DNA of 64,000 nt. Source: JAOPZW01 sp963803375 (GTDB lineage Bacteria > Actinomycetota > Thermoleophilia > Solirubrobacterales > Solirubrobacteraceae). Positions 34,768 to 42,667 of this stretch are shown one piece after another (position 1 is the stretch's first letter; each line of letters opens with the position of its first letter). Position numbers and translations under genes: made by a program. The stretch is taken from positions 1-64,000 of the forward strand of contig CAWDMB010000007.1 of the NCBI GenBank assembly GCA_963803375.1, written 5' to 3'. The notes beneath the pieces are model-generated. The model worked only from the letters and a program-made list of their open reading frames with translations. It was not told the DNA's origin and searched no databases.

Positions 34768-36186
34768 AGTCAAGTCGCAGGTTGTGGTGTAACGCCAGCT
34801 CGTCGGCGTTGGTGCTCTTCTCAGGCGGCGAGGGGCAGCATCTCCTCGTTGTTGTTGATCTGATCGGGATCCTTCTCCTGGTCCAGGGTCGCGTAGAGAA
34901 CCATTCGCATGCTCTCGTCTGACAGGTAGCGCCGGCCGACGAGCCATTCGTCGTTTTGCTCAATGAGCAGGGCGCCGGCGAGGCGGATCGCGGCGGCGTC
35001 GTTGGGGAAGATCCCGACGACGTCGGAGCGTCGGCCGATCTCGCGGTTGACGCGCTCAAGCGGGTTGGTCGAGCGCAGCTTGGACCAGTGCGCGGCGGGG
35101 AAGGCGTAGAAGGCCAGCAGGTCCTCCTCGGCGTCGGCGAGCAGCCGGGCGACCTTCGGGGCGACCGGCTGGAGGCGCTCGATGACGTGGGTGACGCGCT
35201 CGCGCGCCTGCTCTTGGTTGTCGGCGTTGAAGACCTCGCGCAGGGCGGCGGAGACCAGCCCGCGCTGCGAGGGCCGGCAGTGCTGGTGCATCGCCCTGAC
35301 GAAGTGCACCGCGCAGCGCTGCCACGGGCAGCCCAGCACGCGGGCGATCGCGGTCTTCAGGCCCTCGTGATGATCGGAGACCGCCAGCTGGACGCCGTCC
35401 AGGCCGCGCGCGCGCAGCGAGCGCAGGAACTCGACCCAGAACGCCTCTGACTCGACCTCGCCGAGATCGAGGCCGATCACCTCGCGCCGGCCGCTCTCGT
35501 GGACGGCGTAGGCGACGACCAGCGCCTTGGAGACCACGCGGCCGTGATCGCGCACCTTCAGCTGCTTGGCGTCCAGCCACAGGTACGGGTAGGCGCCCTC
35601 CAGCGGGCGGGTGCGGAACGCCTCGACGTGCTCGTCAAGCTCGCAGCACAGGCGGCTGACGCGGTCCTTGTCCATGCCCTGGATGCCCAGCTGCTCGACG
35701 AGCCGGTCGACCTTGCGGGTGCTCACGCCGTTGACGTAGGCCTCCATCACGACCGCGACGATCGCCTGCTCACAGCGCCGGCGCGGCTCCAGAAACGACG
35801 GGAAGTACGCCGGGCCCGAGCGCACCCTGGGGATCAACAGCTCGAGCTCGCCGACCCGCGTCTCCCACGCCCTGGGCCGGTAGCCGTTGCGGTGCGCAAC
35901 CCGGTCGGGCGAGCGCTCGCCGTGCTCGGCGCCAACCCGCGCGGAGACCTCGGCCTCCATCAGCGCACGGGCAACCAGCGCGACCGCCTCGCGCAACACA
36001 TCGCCGTGCTCGCCGCCCATCACCTGGGCGACAACATCGGCAGGGGTCATCATCCGGCTCTCGGCCATCGTGGTGCTTCCTTCCGTCGATCGACTGGTAT
36101 CGACCGACGAGTTGGACGCCGCGGTGGCCGACCCTTCCTTCGGCGGGCCTACCACGCGCCCGTTACACCACCTCTACCGACATGAC
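34768..36186 (-). mobile_element. IS256-family insertion sequence, copy 1
   Basis: 1419 bp. The ends form imperfect inverted repeats of 26 bp, identical at 20 positions and sharing TGGTGTAACG. The insertion is flanked by an 8-bp target duplication, ACGATCCC (34760-34767 and 36187-36194). The same element recurs at 53573-54991 with one base difference noticed in the transposase. Confidence 0.95.
34821..36068 (-). CDS. IS256-family transposase, copy 1
   Basis: 415 residues from ATG 36068 (MAESRMMTPADVV), preceded by GGAAGGAAG; an open frame upstream reaches 36155. Mutator-type DDE catalytic domain: YLWLDAKQLKVRD (first Asp), LAVSDHHEGLKTAI (second Asp), and ERVNREIGRRS (Glu), with CPWQRCAVHFVR between. 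Full length, so the copy is probably active. The sequence reads GIQGMDKD where copy 2 has GIQCMDKD. Confidence 0.95.
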   Translation of the reverse strand: MAESRMMTPADVVAQVMGGEHGDVLREAVALVARALMEAEVSARVGAEHGERSPDRVAHRNGYRPRAWETRVGELELLIPRVRSGPAYFPSFLEPRRRCEQAIVAVVMEAYVNGVSTRKVDRLVEQLGIQGMDKDRVSRLCCELDEHVEAFRTRPLEGAYPYLWLDAKQLKVRDHGRVVSKALVVAYAVHESGRREVIGLDLGEVESEAFWVEFLRSLRARGLDGVQLAVSDHHEGLKTAIARVLGCPWQRCAVHFVRAMHQHCRPSQRGLVSAALREVFNADNQEQARERVTHVIERLQPVAPKVARLLADAEEDLLAFYAFPAAHWSKLRSTNPLERVNREIGRRSDVVGIFPNDAAAIRLAGALLIEQNDEWLVGRRYLSDESMRMVLYATLDQEKDPDQINNNEEMLPLAA

Positions 36187-36351
36187 ACGATCCCGCCATC
36201 ACCGGGCTGCGGCCGACGGTTGCGGTGAAGTCCGCCGCCGACGCACAGCGACGAGTGACCTGTGCGCAGAGCGAGCAGAATCGCGGCCGCGCGACGACTC
36301 TGACGGCCGCTGGAGTACGCTCGGTGCGCCAACCAGCGGAGGGAGCAGGGC

Positions 36352-36555
36352 ATGACCTTCCAGGCCGGAGATCGGGTCGTCGCCGAGTCCGAGTCGACCG
36401 AGCGTCCCGCGCGGTACGGAACCGTGCGGGAAGTGGTCCACGAGGACCCGGGCGCCCGCTACCGCATCGAGTGGGACGACGGGCACACGAGCGTCTACAC
36501 GCCGGCAGCCGGCGCGCTGCGGCTCGCGCCCGAGAACGCCAAGCGGGCGACATGA
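36352..36555 (+). CDS. DUF1918 domain protein
   Basis: 67 residues from ATG 36352 with ribosome site GGAG. DRVVAESESTERPARYGTVREVVHEDPGARYRIEWDDGHTSVYTPAAGALRL is the compact beta-barrel DUF1918 fold, common in actinobacteria. Function unknown. A strong hairpin follows. Confidence 0.88.
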   Translation: MTFQAGDRVVAESESTERPARYGTVREVVHEDPGARYRIEWDDGHTSVYTPAAGALRLAPENAKRAT

Positions 36556-36569
36556 CGCACGATCGCCCG

Positions 36570-36606
36570 GGTCCGCAGCCCCGGCGGCGACCGGGGCTCG
36601 CGGACC
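36570..36606 (+). terminator. Strong hairpin after DUF1918 gene
   Basis: GGTCCGC-A-GCCCCGG, loop CGGCGA, CCGGGGC-TC-GCGGACC: 14 paired bases with a small bulge, starting 15 nt after the stop. No T-run follows. Confidence 0.55.
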
Positions 36607-36763
36607 AACGGTCGCGTCGGCGCCCGCGTCGGCGCCAGTCGCTGCGAGCCACGCGCCGTGCGCCGTGCGCCGTGCGCCGAAGCCGGCCCGGCACTGGCGA
36701 GCGCGATGCGACGGCGGGGGTCGACTCTCCGACGGTGCGCCCGCGGGGTGTGGGGAAGCTCGC

Positions 36764-37126
36764 CTACGGTGCCGGCCGCTCCGCTGGCGCCTCGTCGAGC
36801 AGGCCGCGCGCACGCAGCGCTTTGATGGCGCCGCGGCGCTTGCGGACCGGGGTCGAGGCGAGCGAGCTGAGCGCCTCGCGGAGAGCCTGCGCCTGGGTGG
36901 TCGCGGTGTCGTGGGCGCGCCCGAGCGCGTCAAGCTGCTCGCGCTGTTGGGTGACCGTGTCGCGCAGTTCGTCGAGTTCGGCGCGCTCCGCGACGGACAG
37001 GCCCAGCTCCCAGTCCCAGTCGCCTGCCCAGCCGGTCAGCCGGGTGGTGGGCCGGCGCGGCGAGCCTTGCGGGGCGGCGCGAAGGTCGTGAGCGGTGATG
37101 TGAGGCTCGTTGCTCGGGTAGGGCAT
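36764..37126 (-). CDS. Hypothetical coiled-coil protein
   Basis: 120 residues. The central SVAERAELDELRDTVTQQREQLDALGRAHDTATTQAQALREALSS is a regular heptad coiled coil; the N-terminus carries two Trp-rich turns (GWAGDWDWELGL). The end is basic (VRKRRGAIKALRARGLL). No family recognised. Confidence 0.55.
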   Translation of the reverse strand: MPYPSNEPHITAHDLRAAPQGSPRRPTTRLTGWAGDWDWELGLSVAERAELDELRDTVTQQREQLDALGRAHDTATTQAQALREALSSLASTPVRKRRGAIKALRARGLLDEAPAERPAP

Positions 37127-37272
37127 GGGGAGGCGTTCGGCGCGCGGGCGCGCGGTCCTGCCAACCGGCTGTCCGCGCCGGCGTCAAGACGGCCTGCTCG
37201 CCGAGCACCGGGTAACCGGCGATGCGAAGCGAAGGGTAGGCTCGCGGCCCCAATTCGATGGAGGGGCTTGCC

Positions 37273-38088
37273 GTGTCTGAGACCACGTCCGATGTACTGC
37301 TGAGCGCCCGCGTGTCGCCGCAGGTTCAGCTGCTGACCCTCAACCGGCCCGAGCAGCTGAACACGATGTGCGCGCCACTCTGCGAGGCGCTGCACGCAGA
37401 GCTTGGCGCGCTCGCCGAGGACCGCTCCTGCCGTGCGATCGTCATCACGGGCGCGGGACGCGGCTTCTGCGCCGGTCTCGACCTCCGTGGCTACGGCGAT
37501 GCGCCAGGCAGCGACGGAAGCGACCCCATGCGTGATCGGCTCGGCTCCCAGACGCACATGTCGCGCCTGATCCTGCGGCTGCGCGGGACGCCGCAGCCTG
37601 TGATCGCGGCGGTGAACGGGGCGGCGGCGGGCTTCGGCCTGGCACTCGCCCTCGGCAGCGACATCCGCTACGCCGCGCAGTCCGCGGTCTTCCGCGCGAT
37701 CTTCATCAACATCGGGGTGTCCAACTGCGACATGGGCGTCAGCTGGCTCCTCCCCCGGCTGATCGGCGCGTCGCGCTCGCACGAGCTCATGCTCACCGGG
37801 CGTCGCGTTGGGGCCGAGGAGGCGGACCGCATCGGGCTCGTCGCCGAGGTCGTCGACGACGGCCACGTCGTCGACCGCGCGCTGGAGGCGGCAGATCAGA
37901 TCGCCGCGTGGGCACCGTGGGCCGTGCGGTTGACGAAGCAGGGCATGTGGTCGGCACTCGAGATCCCGAGCGAGCAGGCGGCAGTCGAGTACGAGGACCG
38001 CCAGCAGATCATGGCGACGACCGGAATCGCGCCGGCCGAGGCGGTGCAGGCGTTTCTCGAGAAGCGGCCGGCGAGTTTCGCTGACTAG
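37273..38088 (+). CDS. Enoyl-CoA hydratase/isomerase
   Basis: 271 residues from GTG 37273, which has GGAGGGG six bases upstream; an ATG five codons earlier has none. Crotonase-fold signature: oxyanion blocks FCAGLDLRG and GAAAGFGLALALGSDIRYA, followed by FINIGVSNCDMGVSWLLPRLIG. The second catalytic acid position reads D in CDMGVSW. Acts on acyl-CoA substrates in fatty-acid oxidation. It is convergent with, and overlaps by 4 bp, the next gene. Confidence 0.87.
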   Translation: MSETTSDVLLSARVSPQVQLLTLNRPEQLNTMCAPLCEALHAELGALAEDRSCRAIVITGAGRGFCAGLDLRGYGDAPGSDGSDPMRDRLGSQTHMSRLILRLRGTPQPVIAAVNGAAAGFGLALALGSDIRYAAQSAVFRAIFINIGVSNCDMGVSWLLPRLIGASRSHELMLTGRRVGAEEADRIGLVAEVVDDGHVVDRALEAADQIAAWAPWAVRLTKQGMWSALEIPSEQAAVEYEDRQQIMATTGIAPAEAVQAFLEKRPASFAD

Positions 38089-38633
38089 CTCGCTTCCGGT
38101 CCTGCCCTGCAAGCGCGAGGAGCTGCTCGGCTCGCCCACCGCGAGCGGACCGCTGGGCGCGGCGCCGTCGAACGGCGTCCGGTGCGACGAGTCACGCTGC
38201 CTCGGCCACGCTGGGCACCGTCCACCTGCGCCCGGTCGCCGTTCACGACGCGCAGCACGAGATCCTCGAAGCTGAGCTGACCGGGCGACACGTACCGCGC
38301 TCCGCGCCGGCCGACGGATCCGCGGTCGAAGCCCACGGCCAGGCGCGCGAGCGAGTCCGGCAGCAGCACCTCGCCGCGGGCGTTGCACGGCTGCCCGGTC
38401 GCCGCGGCGATCCTGTGCGCGTGCGCAGCGTCGCCAAGGCGCACGACGAAGCGCCCGCCCCAGGCCGGGTCGTCGGAGCCGCCGACGTCCGCGCGCAGCG
38501 CGCGGGCGAGCACGCAGGCGCGCTCGTCGACGCGCACGGCGCCGGCGAACGGAAGCTCCGCGAGCGCGGGCAGCCCGCCGGCGGCCCGCGCGCGGTTGAC
38601 GAAGCGAAGGGCGTGGCTGGCGTCGAACGTCAT
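38085..38633 (-). CDS. Hypothetical protein
   Basis: 182 residues from ATG 38633 (MTFDASHALRFVNRARAAGG). Residues 1-125 look coding (LPDSLARLAVGFDRGSVGRRGARY, LSFEDLVLRVVNGD). The last 45 residues are Arg/Ala-rich and may be read-through past an altered end. No family recognised. Confidence 0.5.
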   Translation of the reverse strand: MTFDASHALRFVNRARAAGGLPALAELPFAGAVRVDERACVLARALRADVGGSDDPAWGGRFVVRLGDAAHAHRIAAATGQPCNARGEVLLPDSLARLAVGFDRGSVGRRGARYVSPGQLSFEDLVLRVVNGDRAQVDGAQRGRGSVTRRTGRRSTAPRPAVRSRWASRAAPRACRAGPEAS

Positions 38634-38727
38634 GGCCCTGCAGTCGGCGCCACCGCTGCGATCCTGACGCGGGGTAGCGTGCCGCGTCAGGTTCCTGCGC
38701 CCGGCCTCGACCACGCGACCGGCGACC

Positions 38728-39351
38728 GTGCCGTCCTTCCAGCCCAAGCCCGACCATGAGCTCGACCGCCTCGACGATGATGCGCTCATCGCCTACGTCC
38801 GCGCCGCCCGCGACGCCGGACATCGCGCCGCGGCCGGTCACGCGCTGGGCGTCCTCGTGTTCGGCCGCTGGCGCAACGTCGAGCGTCGCGTCCGGCTGAA
38901 GGTCCCGCCCGCGCACGTCGAGGACGTGACGGAGGAGATCGTGCTCAGCGCGATCCAGTCGGCGTTCGACGGCACGTCGGTGGGCGAGTTCGTCGCTTGG
39001 CTGAAGCGGATCACCCAGCGGCGGATCGCCGACTTCCACCGCCGCGCGGAGACGTCGCCGCGGCTGGTGCCGCTCGTCGGCGACCCGGACGAGGCGGTCC
39101 GGACGCCCGAGCCCGCGGTGGCCTCCGAGGAGGGCGCCGTCGCGGTGCAGGACGCCGTCGACCGCGTCCTCGCGCGTCTCAGCGAGCCGCATCGGCGAGT
39201 CGTGGAGTCGATCGTCTCCGAGGGCCTGACCGCGAGCGAGGCCGCGCGGGCCGTGGCGGGCATGACCGAGGACAACGCCCACCAGATCGTCTCGCGCTTC
39301 CGCCGGGCGCTGCGGCGCGAGCTGGACGATCGCGATACTGCGGGCGGGTGA
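38728..39351 (+). CDS. Sigma-70-family (ECF-like) RNA polymerase sigma factor
   Basis: 207 residues from GTG 38728. Region 2 reads ALGVLVFGRWRNVERRVRLKVPPAHVEDVTEEIVLSAIQSAFDG..FVAWLKRITQRRIADFHRR, region 4 VLARLSEPHRRVVESIVSEGLTASEAARAV..DNAHQIVSRFRRALRREL. It is first of three tightly spaced genes: a helical protein (4 bp gap) and an ImmA/IrrE protease (21 bp gap). Confidence 0.82.
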   Translation: MPSFQPKPDHELDRLDDDALIAYVRAARDAGHRAAAGHALGVLVFGRWRNVERRVRLKVPPAHVEDVTEEIVLSAIQSAFDGTSVGEFVAWLKRITQRRIADFHRRAETSPRLVPLVGDPDEAVRTPEPAVASEEGAVAVQDAVDRVLARLSEPHRRVVESIVSEGLTASEAARAVAGMTEDNAHQIVSRFRRALRRELDDRDTAGG

Positions 39352-39354
39352 CCG

Positions 39355-40005
39355 ATGGCCGACGTCGAACGCCTGCTGCATGACTTCATCGCCGAGGACC
39401 GCGAGGGCGGCGAGGCCGACCCCGCGCGTTACCTGGCGCGCGCGCGCGGAACCGATCGCGCCGAGCTCGAGGCACTGATCGACGCCTACCTGGCCCGGGC
39501 GCCGCGGCGGCGCTTCGACGCTGCGGCGTTCGAGCGCTCGCGCGCCCACCAGGCGACCGACGAGCTCAACCGCGCGCTCGTCGGCCAGAGCGGTTGGTGG
39601 CCGTCGCTGCTGCCGCGCCTGCGCGCGAGCGCCAGGCTGCGCCGCGCCGAGGTCGTCGAGCGGCTGGCGGACGAGCTCGACGCGCAGGGGCGGGAGGCGA
39701 AGGTCGCCGCGTACTACCACGCGATGGAGCAGGGAACGCTGCCGGCCGCGGGCGTCTGCGACCGGGTGCTGGAGGCGCTGGCCGTCATCGTCGACACCAC
39801 CGCGGCCCGGCTGCGCGACGCCGGCCGCGGGCTGGGTGCTGCCGCGCCGCCTGCCGGGCGGGGGGCGGCGTTCGCGCGGGTCGGCGCGCCCGACCCCGAG
39901 CTCATCGACGAGGCGCCGCTCGGGGTCATCGCGCCGGCGGCCACGGGCGAGCGCGACGAGATCGACGACCTCTTCACGGGCGCGCCGGCCCCCGGCGGCG
40001 GATGA
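39355..40005 (+). CDS. Helical protein, candidate anti-sigma or partner of the sigma factor
   Basis: 216 residues, MADVERLLHDFIAEDREGGEADPARYL. Mostly alpha-helical: a short N-terminal four-helix unit, then LRASARLRRAEVVERLADELDAQGREAKVAAYYHAMEQGTLP, which looks like an XRE-type helix bundle, and an acidic C-terminus. No zinc motif and no membrane segment. The place between a sigma factor and a protease suggests it binds one or both; that is inference. Confidence 0.65.
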   Translation: MADVERLLHDFIAEDREGGEADPARYLARARGTDRAELEALIDAYLARAPRRRFDAAAFERSRAHQATDELNRALVGQSGWWPSLLPRLRASARLRRAEVVERLADELDAQGREAKVAAYYHAMEQGTLPAAGVCDRVLEALAVIVDTTAARLRDAGRGLGAAAPPAGRGAAFARVGAPDPELIDEAPLGVIAPAATGERDEIDDLFTGAPAPGGG

Positions 40006-40026
40006 CCACGGCATGAGGATGCGCCC

Positions 40027-40632
40027 GTGCCCCGACCCGCCGCGCCCGTACGCCTTCGCGCTGTGAACGGCGTTCCCGACCACGTCGTCGCCGCCGCCGA
40101 GACCGTCCTCGCCGGCGTGCCCTCCTACGTCTGGGACGGCGAGCGCGTGCCGGTCCCGGTCGAGGACATCGTCGACACGTGCTACGGACTGTTCGTGCGC
40201 GACGTCGAGGACATGTCGGCCGCCCCCGGCGCCCCGCCGCTCGCCACCGGCCAGTCGCTGTCGGGCCTGCTGCTTCCCGCGCGCGGCGAGATCTGGGTCA
40301 ACGCCGACGAGGCGCGCCGCTGGCCCCCGCGCCGGCGCTTCACCATCGGCCACGAGCTCGGCCACTGGGTCATGCACCGTCTCGGCCAGCGGTCGCTCTT
40401 CTGCCGGCGCACGACCGTCGACGAGTCCGGCGCCCACACCGCGCCCGACATCGAGGAGGAGGCGAGCGCGTTCGCCGCCGAGCTGCTGATGCCGCGCCGG
40501 CTGTTCGTGCGCGAGCACGCGCGCCACGGCGGCGACCTCGACGCGCTGTGCGCGGCGTTCACCAGCTCACGCGTGGCGACCGAGCGGCGCGTGGCGACGG
40601 TGTACGGCGGTGCGCCGCATGGCTCGCTTTGA
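40027..40632 (+). CDS. ImmA/IrrE-family metallopeptidase
   Basis: 201 residues. RRFTIGHELGHWVMH contains the HExxH zinc motif, and IEEEASAFAAELLMPRRLF supplies the downstream Glu of this family. It begins with a Pro-rich GTG start at 40027. Members cleave repressors or anti-sigma-like proteins in response to DNA damage or other stress. Here it likely cleaves the neighbouring helical protein. Confidence 0.85.
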   Translation: MPRPAAPVRLRAVNGVPDHVVAAAETVLAGVPSYVWDGERVPVPVEDIVDTCYGLFVRDVEDMSAAPGAPPLATGQSLSGLLLPARGEIWVNADEARRWPPRRRFTIGHELGHWVMHRLGQRSLFCRRTTVDESGAHTAPDIEEEASAFAAELLMPRRLFVREHARHGGDLDALCAAFTSSRVATERRVATVYGGAPHGSL

Positions 40633-40744
40633 GCTTCAGTTCCCACCCCGAGCTCCCGGCCGGGGTCCGACCGTCGGTGTCAGCGCCTGCGCCAAGAGGA
40701 CGGCACCGCCGGCCGTCGCGAGTCGCCCTCGCCCGCGGGCTCCC

Positions 40745-42667
40745 TCAGCGGGCTTCGCCACCCCACAGCCGCCACCGCAGCCCCGATGCCCGCGCGACCG
40801 GGCGCGAGACCGCGGCGCGGATCGTCTCCTCGGTGCCGGCGATGATCAGGCGCCGGCGGGCGCGGGTGACCGCCGTGTAGAGCAGCTCCCGCGTGAGGAT
40901 CCGCGACGCCGGGTCGGGCAGCAGGACGGCCGCGGTGTCGAACTGCGAGCCCTGGCTCTTGTGGATCGTCATCGCGTAGACCGTGTCGACCGCCGCCAGG
41001 CGCGAGGGGCTGAGCTCGACGATCTCCCCGCCTCGCTCGAACGCCGCGCTCACGCGGCCGCCCGCGCCCGCGACCACCACGCCGGTGTCGCCGTTGTAGA
41101 GGCGCAGGCCGTGGTCGTTCTCGGTCACGAGCAGCGGGCGACCGGCGTACCACCGCCCCTCGGCGCCGAAGCCCTCGACCGCGGAGGCGAGCCGGCGTTC
41201 GATCCGGCCCATCCACGTCTCGACGCCGTGCGGCCCGCGTCGGTGCGCGCACAGGACGCGGAAGGCCGCGAGCGACTCGATCGCCGCGCGCGCGTGGCCC
41301 GCCCGGGCGGACCCGATCGTGCCACGGGCGGCCGCGACGGCGCCGTCGTGGACGGGTGCCAGCGCGTCGCGGGTGGCGGGGTCGGCGGCGTCGAGGGGGA
41401 TCCACGTCACCTCGCCGCGCGCGCCGGAGAGCGCCGCGATCGCCGCGTCGGCGTCACCGCCCCGGACGGCGTCGGCGACCGCGGCGATCGCGCCCCCGAA
41501 CCGATACACGCGGTCGAGTACGACGATGCCGTCGCCGATCGTGGCGCCGGAGGGCGGATCGGTGGCCGCGACCTCGGCGCCGGTCAGGGCCGCCAGCAGC
41601 TTGCGCGCCCCGGGCCGCATGAGCGGGCGCACGGCGGCCGGTCCGACGATGTCGCCGAGCACGGCGCCCGCCTCGATCGACGTGAGCTGTCCGGGATCGC
41701 CCACGAGGACGAGCCGGGCCTGCGGGCGGACCGCCTCGACGAGCCGCGCCATCAGCGAGAGCGAGACCATCGACGTCTCGTCGACGATCACGACGTCGTG
41801 GGGCAGCCGGCTGGCGCGGTGGTGGCGGAAGCGGCTGTGGCTGTCGGGACGCCAGCCGAGGAGACGGTGCAGCGTCGAGGCGCGCGCGGCGAGCAGCTGA
41901 TCGCGGACGGCGTCGCTGACGTCGAGCCGGGCCGCCTCCTCGTGCACGGCCTGCTCCAGGCGCGCGGCCGCCTTGCCCGTCGGCGCCGCGAGCGCCACGA
42001 GCGGCTCGGGCAAGCCCGCCGCCGCGGCCTGCTCGGCCAGCAGCGCGACGATCCGCGCGACGGTCGTCGTCTTGCCGGTGCCGGGCCCGCCGGCGACGAC
42101 CGCGAATCGGCGCACGACCGCGCACGCCGTTGCCAGCCGCTGGCGGTCGTCGGCGAACAGCCTGGCCAGCCCGGCCGCGAGCGCCTCGCCACGCACGTCC
42201 ACCACCAGCGCGTCGCTGAGCGACCGCAGGTCAGCGGCGACCTGACGCTCCTCGCGCCAGTAGCGATCCAGGTACAGCGAGGTGCCGACCAGGCGCAACG
42301 GGCTTGGGCCGCCGTCCTGCTCTCCGACCGCGACCGGCGCGCTCGACGCCAGCCGCTGCGTCCACGCTCCCACGGGCGGCCACGACAGCGCCGACAGATC
42401 GGCGGCCTCGTCGGCCTCGACCGTAGCGGTCTCACGGATCGTGGCGAGGTCCACGCAGACGTGGCCGAGCCGGGGACCGCGGACCGCGAGCGCCGCCGCG
42501 AGCGCCACCCGCTCGTCGTCCTCGCCGCCGAGCTCCGCGAGCCGCAGCGCGACGTGCACGTCGGCCGCGGTGAGCACGCCCGCGTCGTTGAACTCGCGCA
42601 GCAGTCCGGGCGCGTTGCTCGCGCGGCGGACGTCGAACGCATCCGCCTCCGTCACGGACGCGCTCAC
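40745..42667 (-). CDS. recD: Exodeoxyribonuclease V alpha subunit
   Basis: 640 residues from GTG 42667, overlapping the recB stop as GTGA. Helicase motifs: Walker A VAGGPGTGKTTT, DE-box VIVDETSMVS, APTGKAAARL, and at the end AMTIHKSQGSQF and LYTAVTRARRRLIIAG. The N-terminal domain fits RecD. With RecB and RecC it makes the helicase-nuclease for double-strand-break repair. Last gene of the operon; convergent with the ImmA/IrrE gene. Confidence 0.93.
   Translation of the reverse strand: MSASVTEADAFDVRRASNAPGLLREFNDAGVLTAADVHVALRLAELGGEDDERVALAAALAVRGPRLGHVCVDLATIRETATVEADEAADLSALSWPPVGAWTQRLASSAPVAVGEQDGGPSPLRLVGTSLYLDRYWREERQVAADLRSLSDALVVDVRGEALAAGLARLFADDRQRLATACAVVRRFAVVAGGPGTGKTTTVARIVALLAEQAAAAGLPEPLVALAAPTGKAAARLEQAVHEEAARLDVSDAVRDQLLAARASTLHRLLGWRPDSHSRFRHHRASRLPHDVVIVDETSMVSLSLMARLVEAVRPQARLVLVGDPGQLTSIEAGAVLGDIVGPAAVRPLMRPGARKLLAALTGAEVAATDPPSGATIGDGIVVLDRVYRFGGAIAAVADAVRGGDADAAIAALSGARGEVTWIPLDAADPATRDALAPVHDGAVAAARGTIGSARAGHARAAIESLAAFRVLCAHRRGPHGVETWMGRIERRLASAVEGFGAEGRWYAGRPLLVTENDHGLRLYNGDTGVVVAGAGGRVSAAFERGGEIVELSPSRLAAVDTVYAMTIHKSQGSQFDTAAVLLPDPASRILTRELLYTAVTRARRRLIIAGTEETIRAAVSRPVARASGLRWRLWGGEAR

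Noticed and set aside
37036..40527. Open frame of 1163 codons on the - strand
   Set aside because: Crosses several well-supported + strand genes (enoyl-CoA hydratase, sigma factor, protease) and has the shadow composition.
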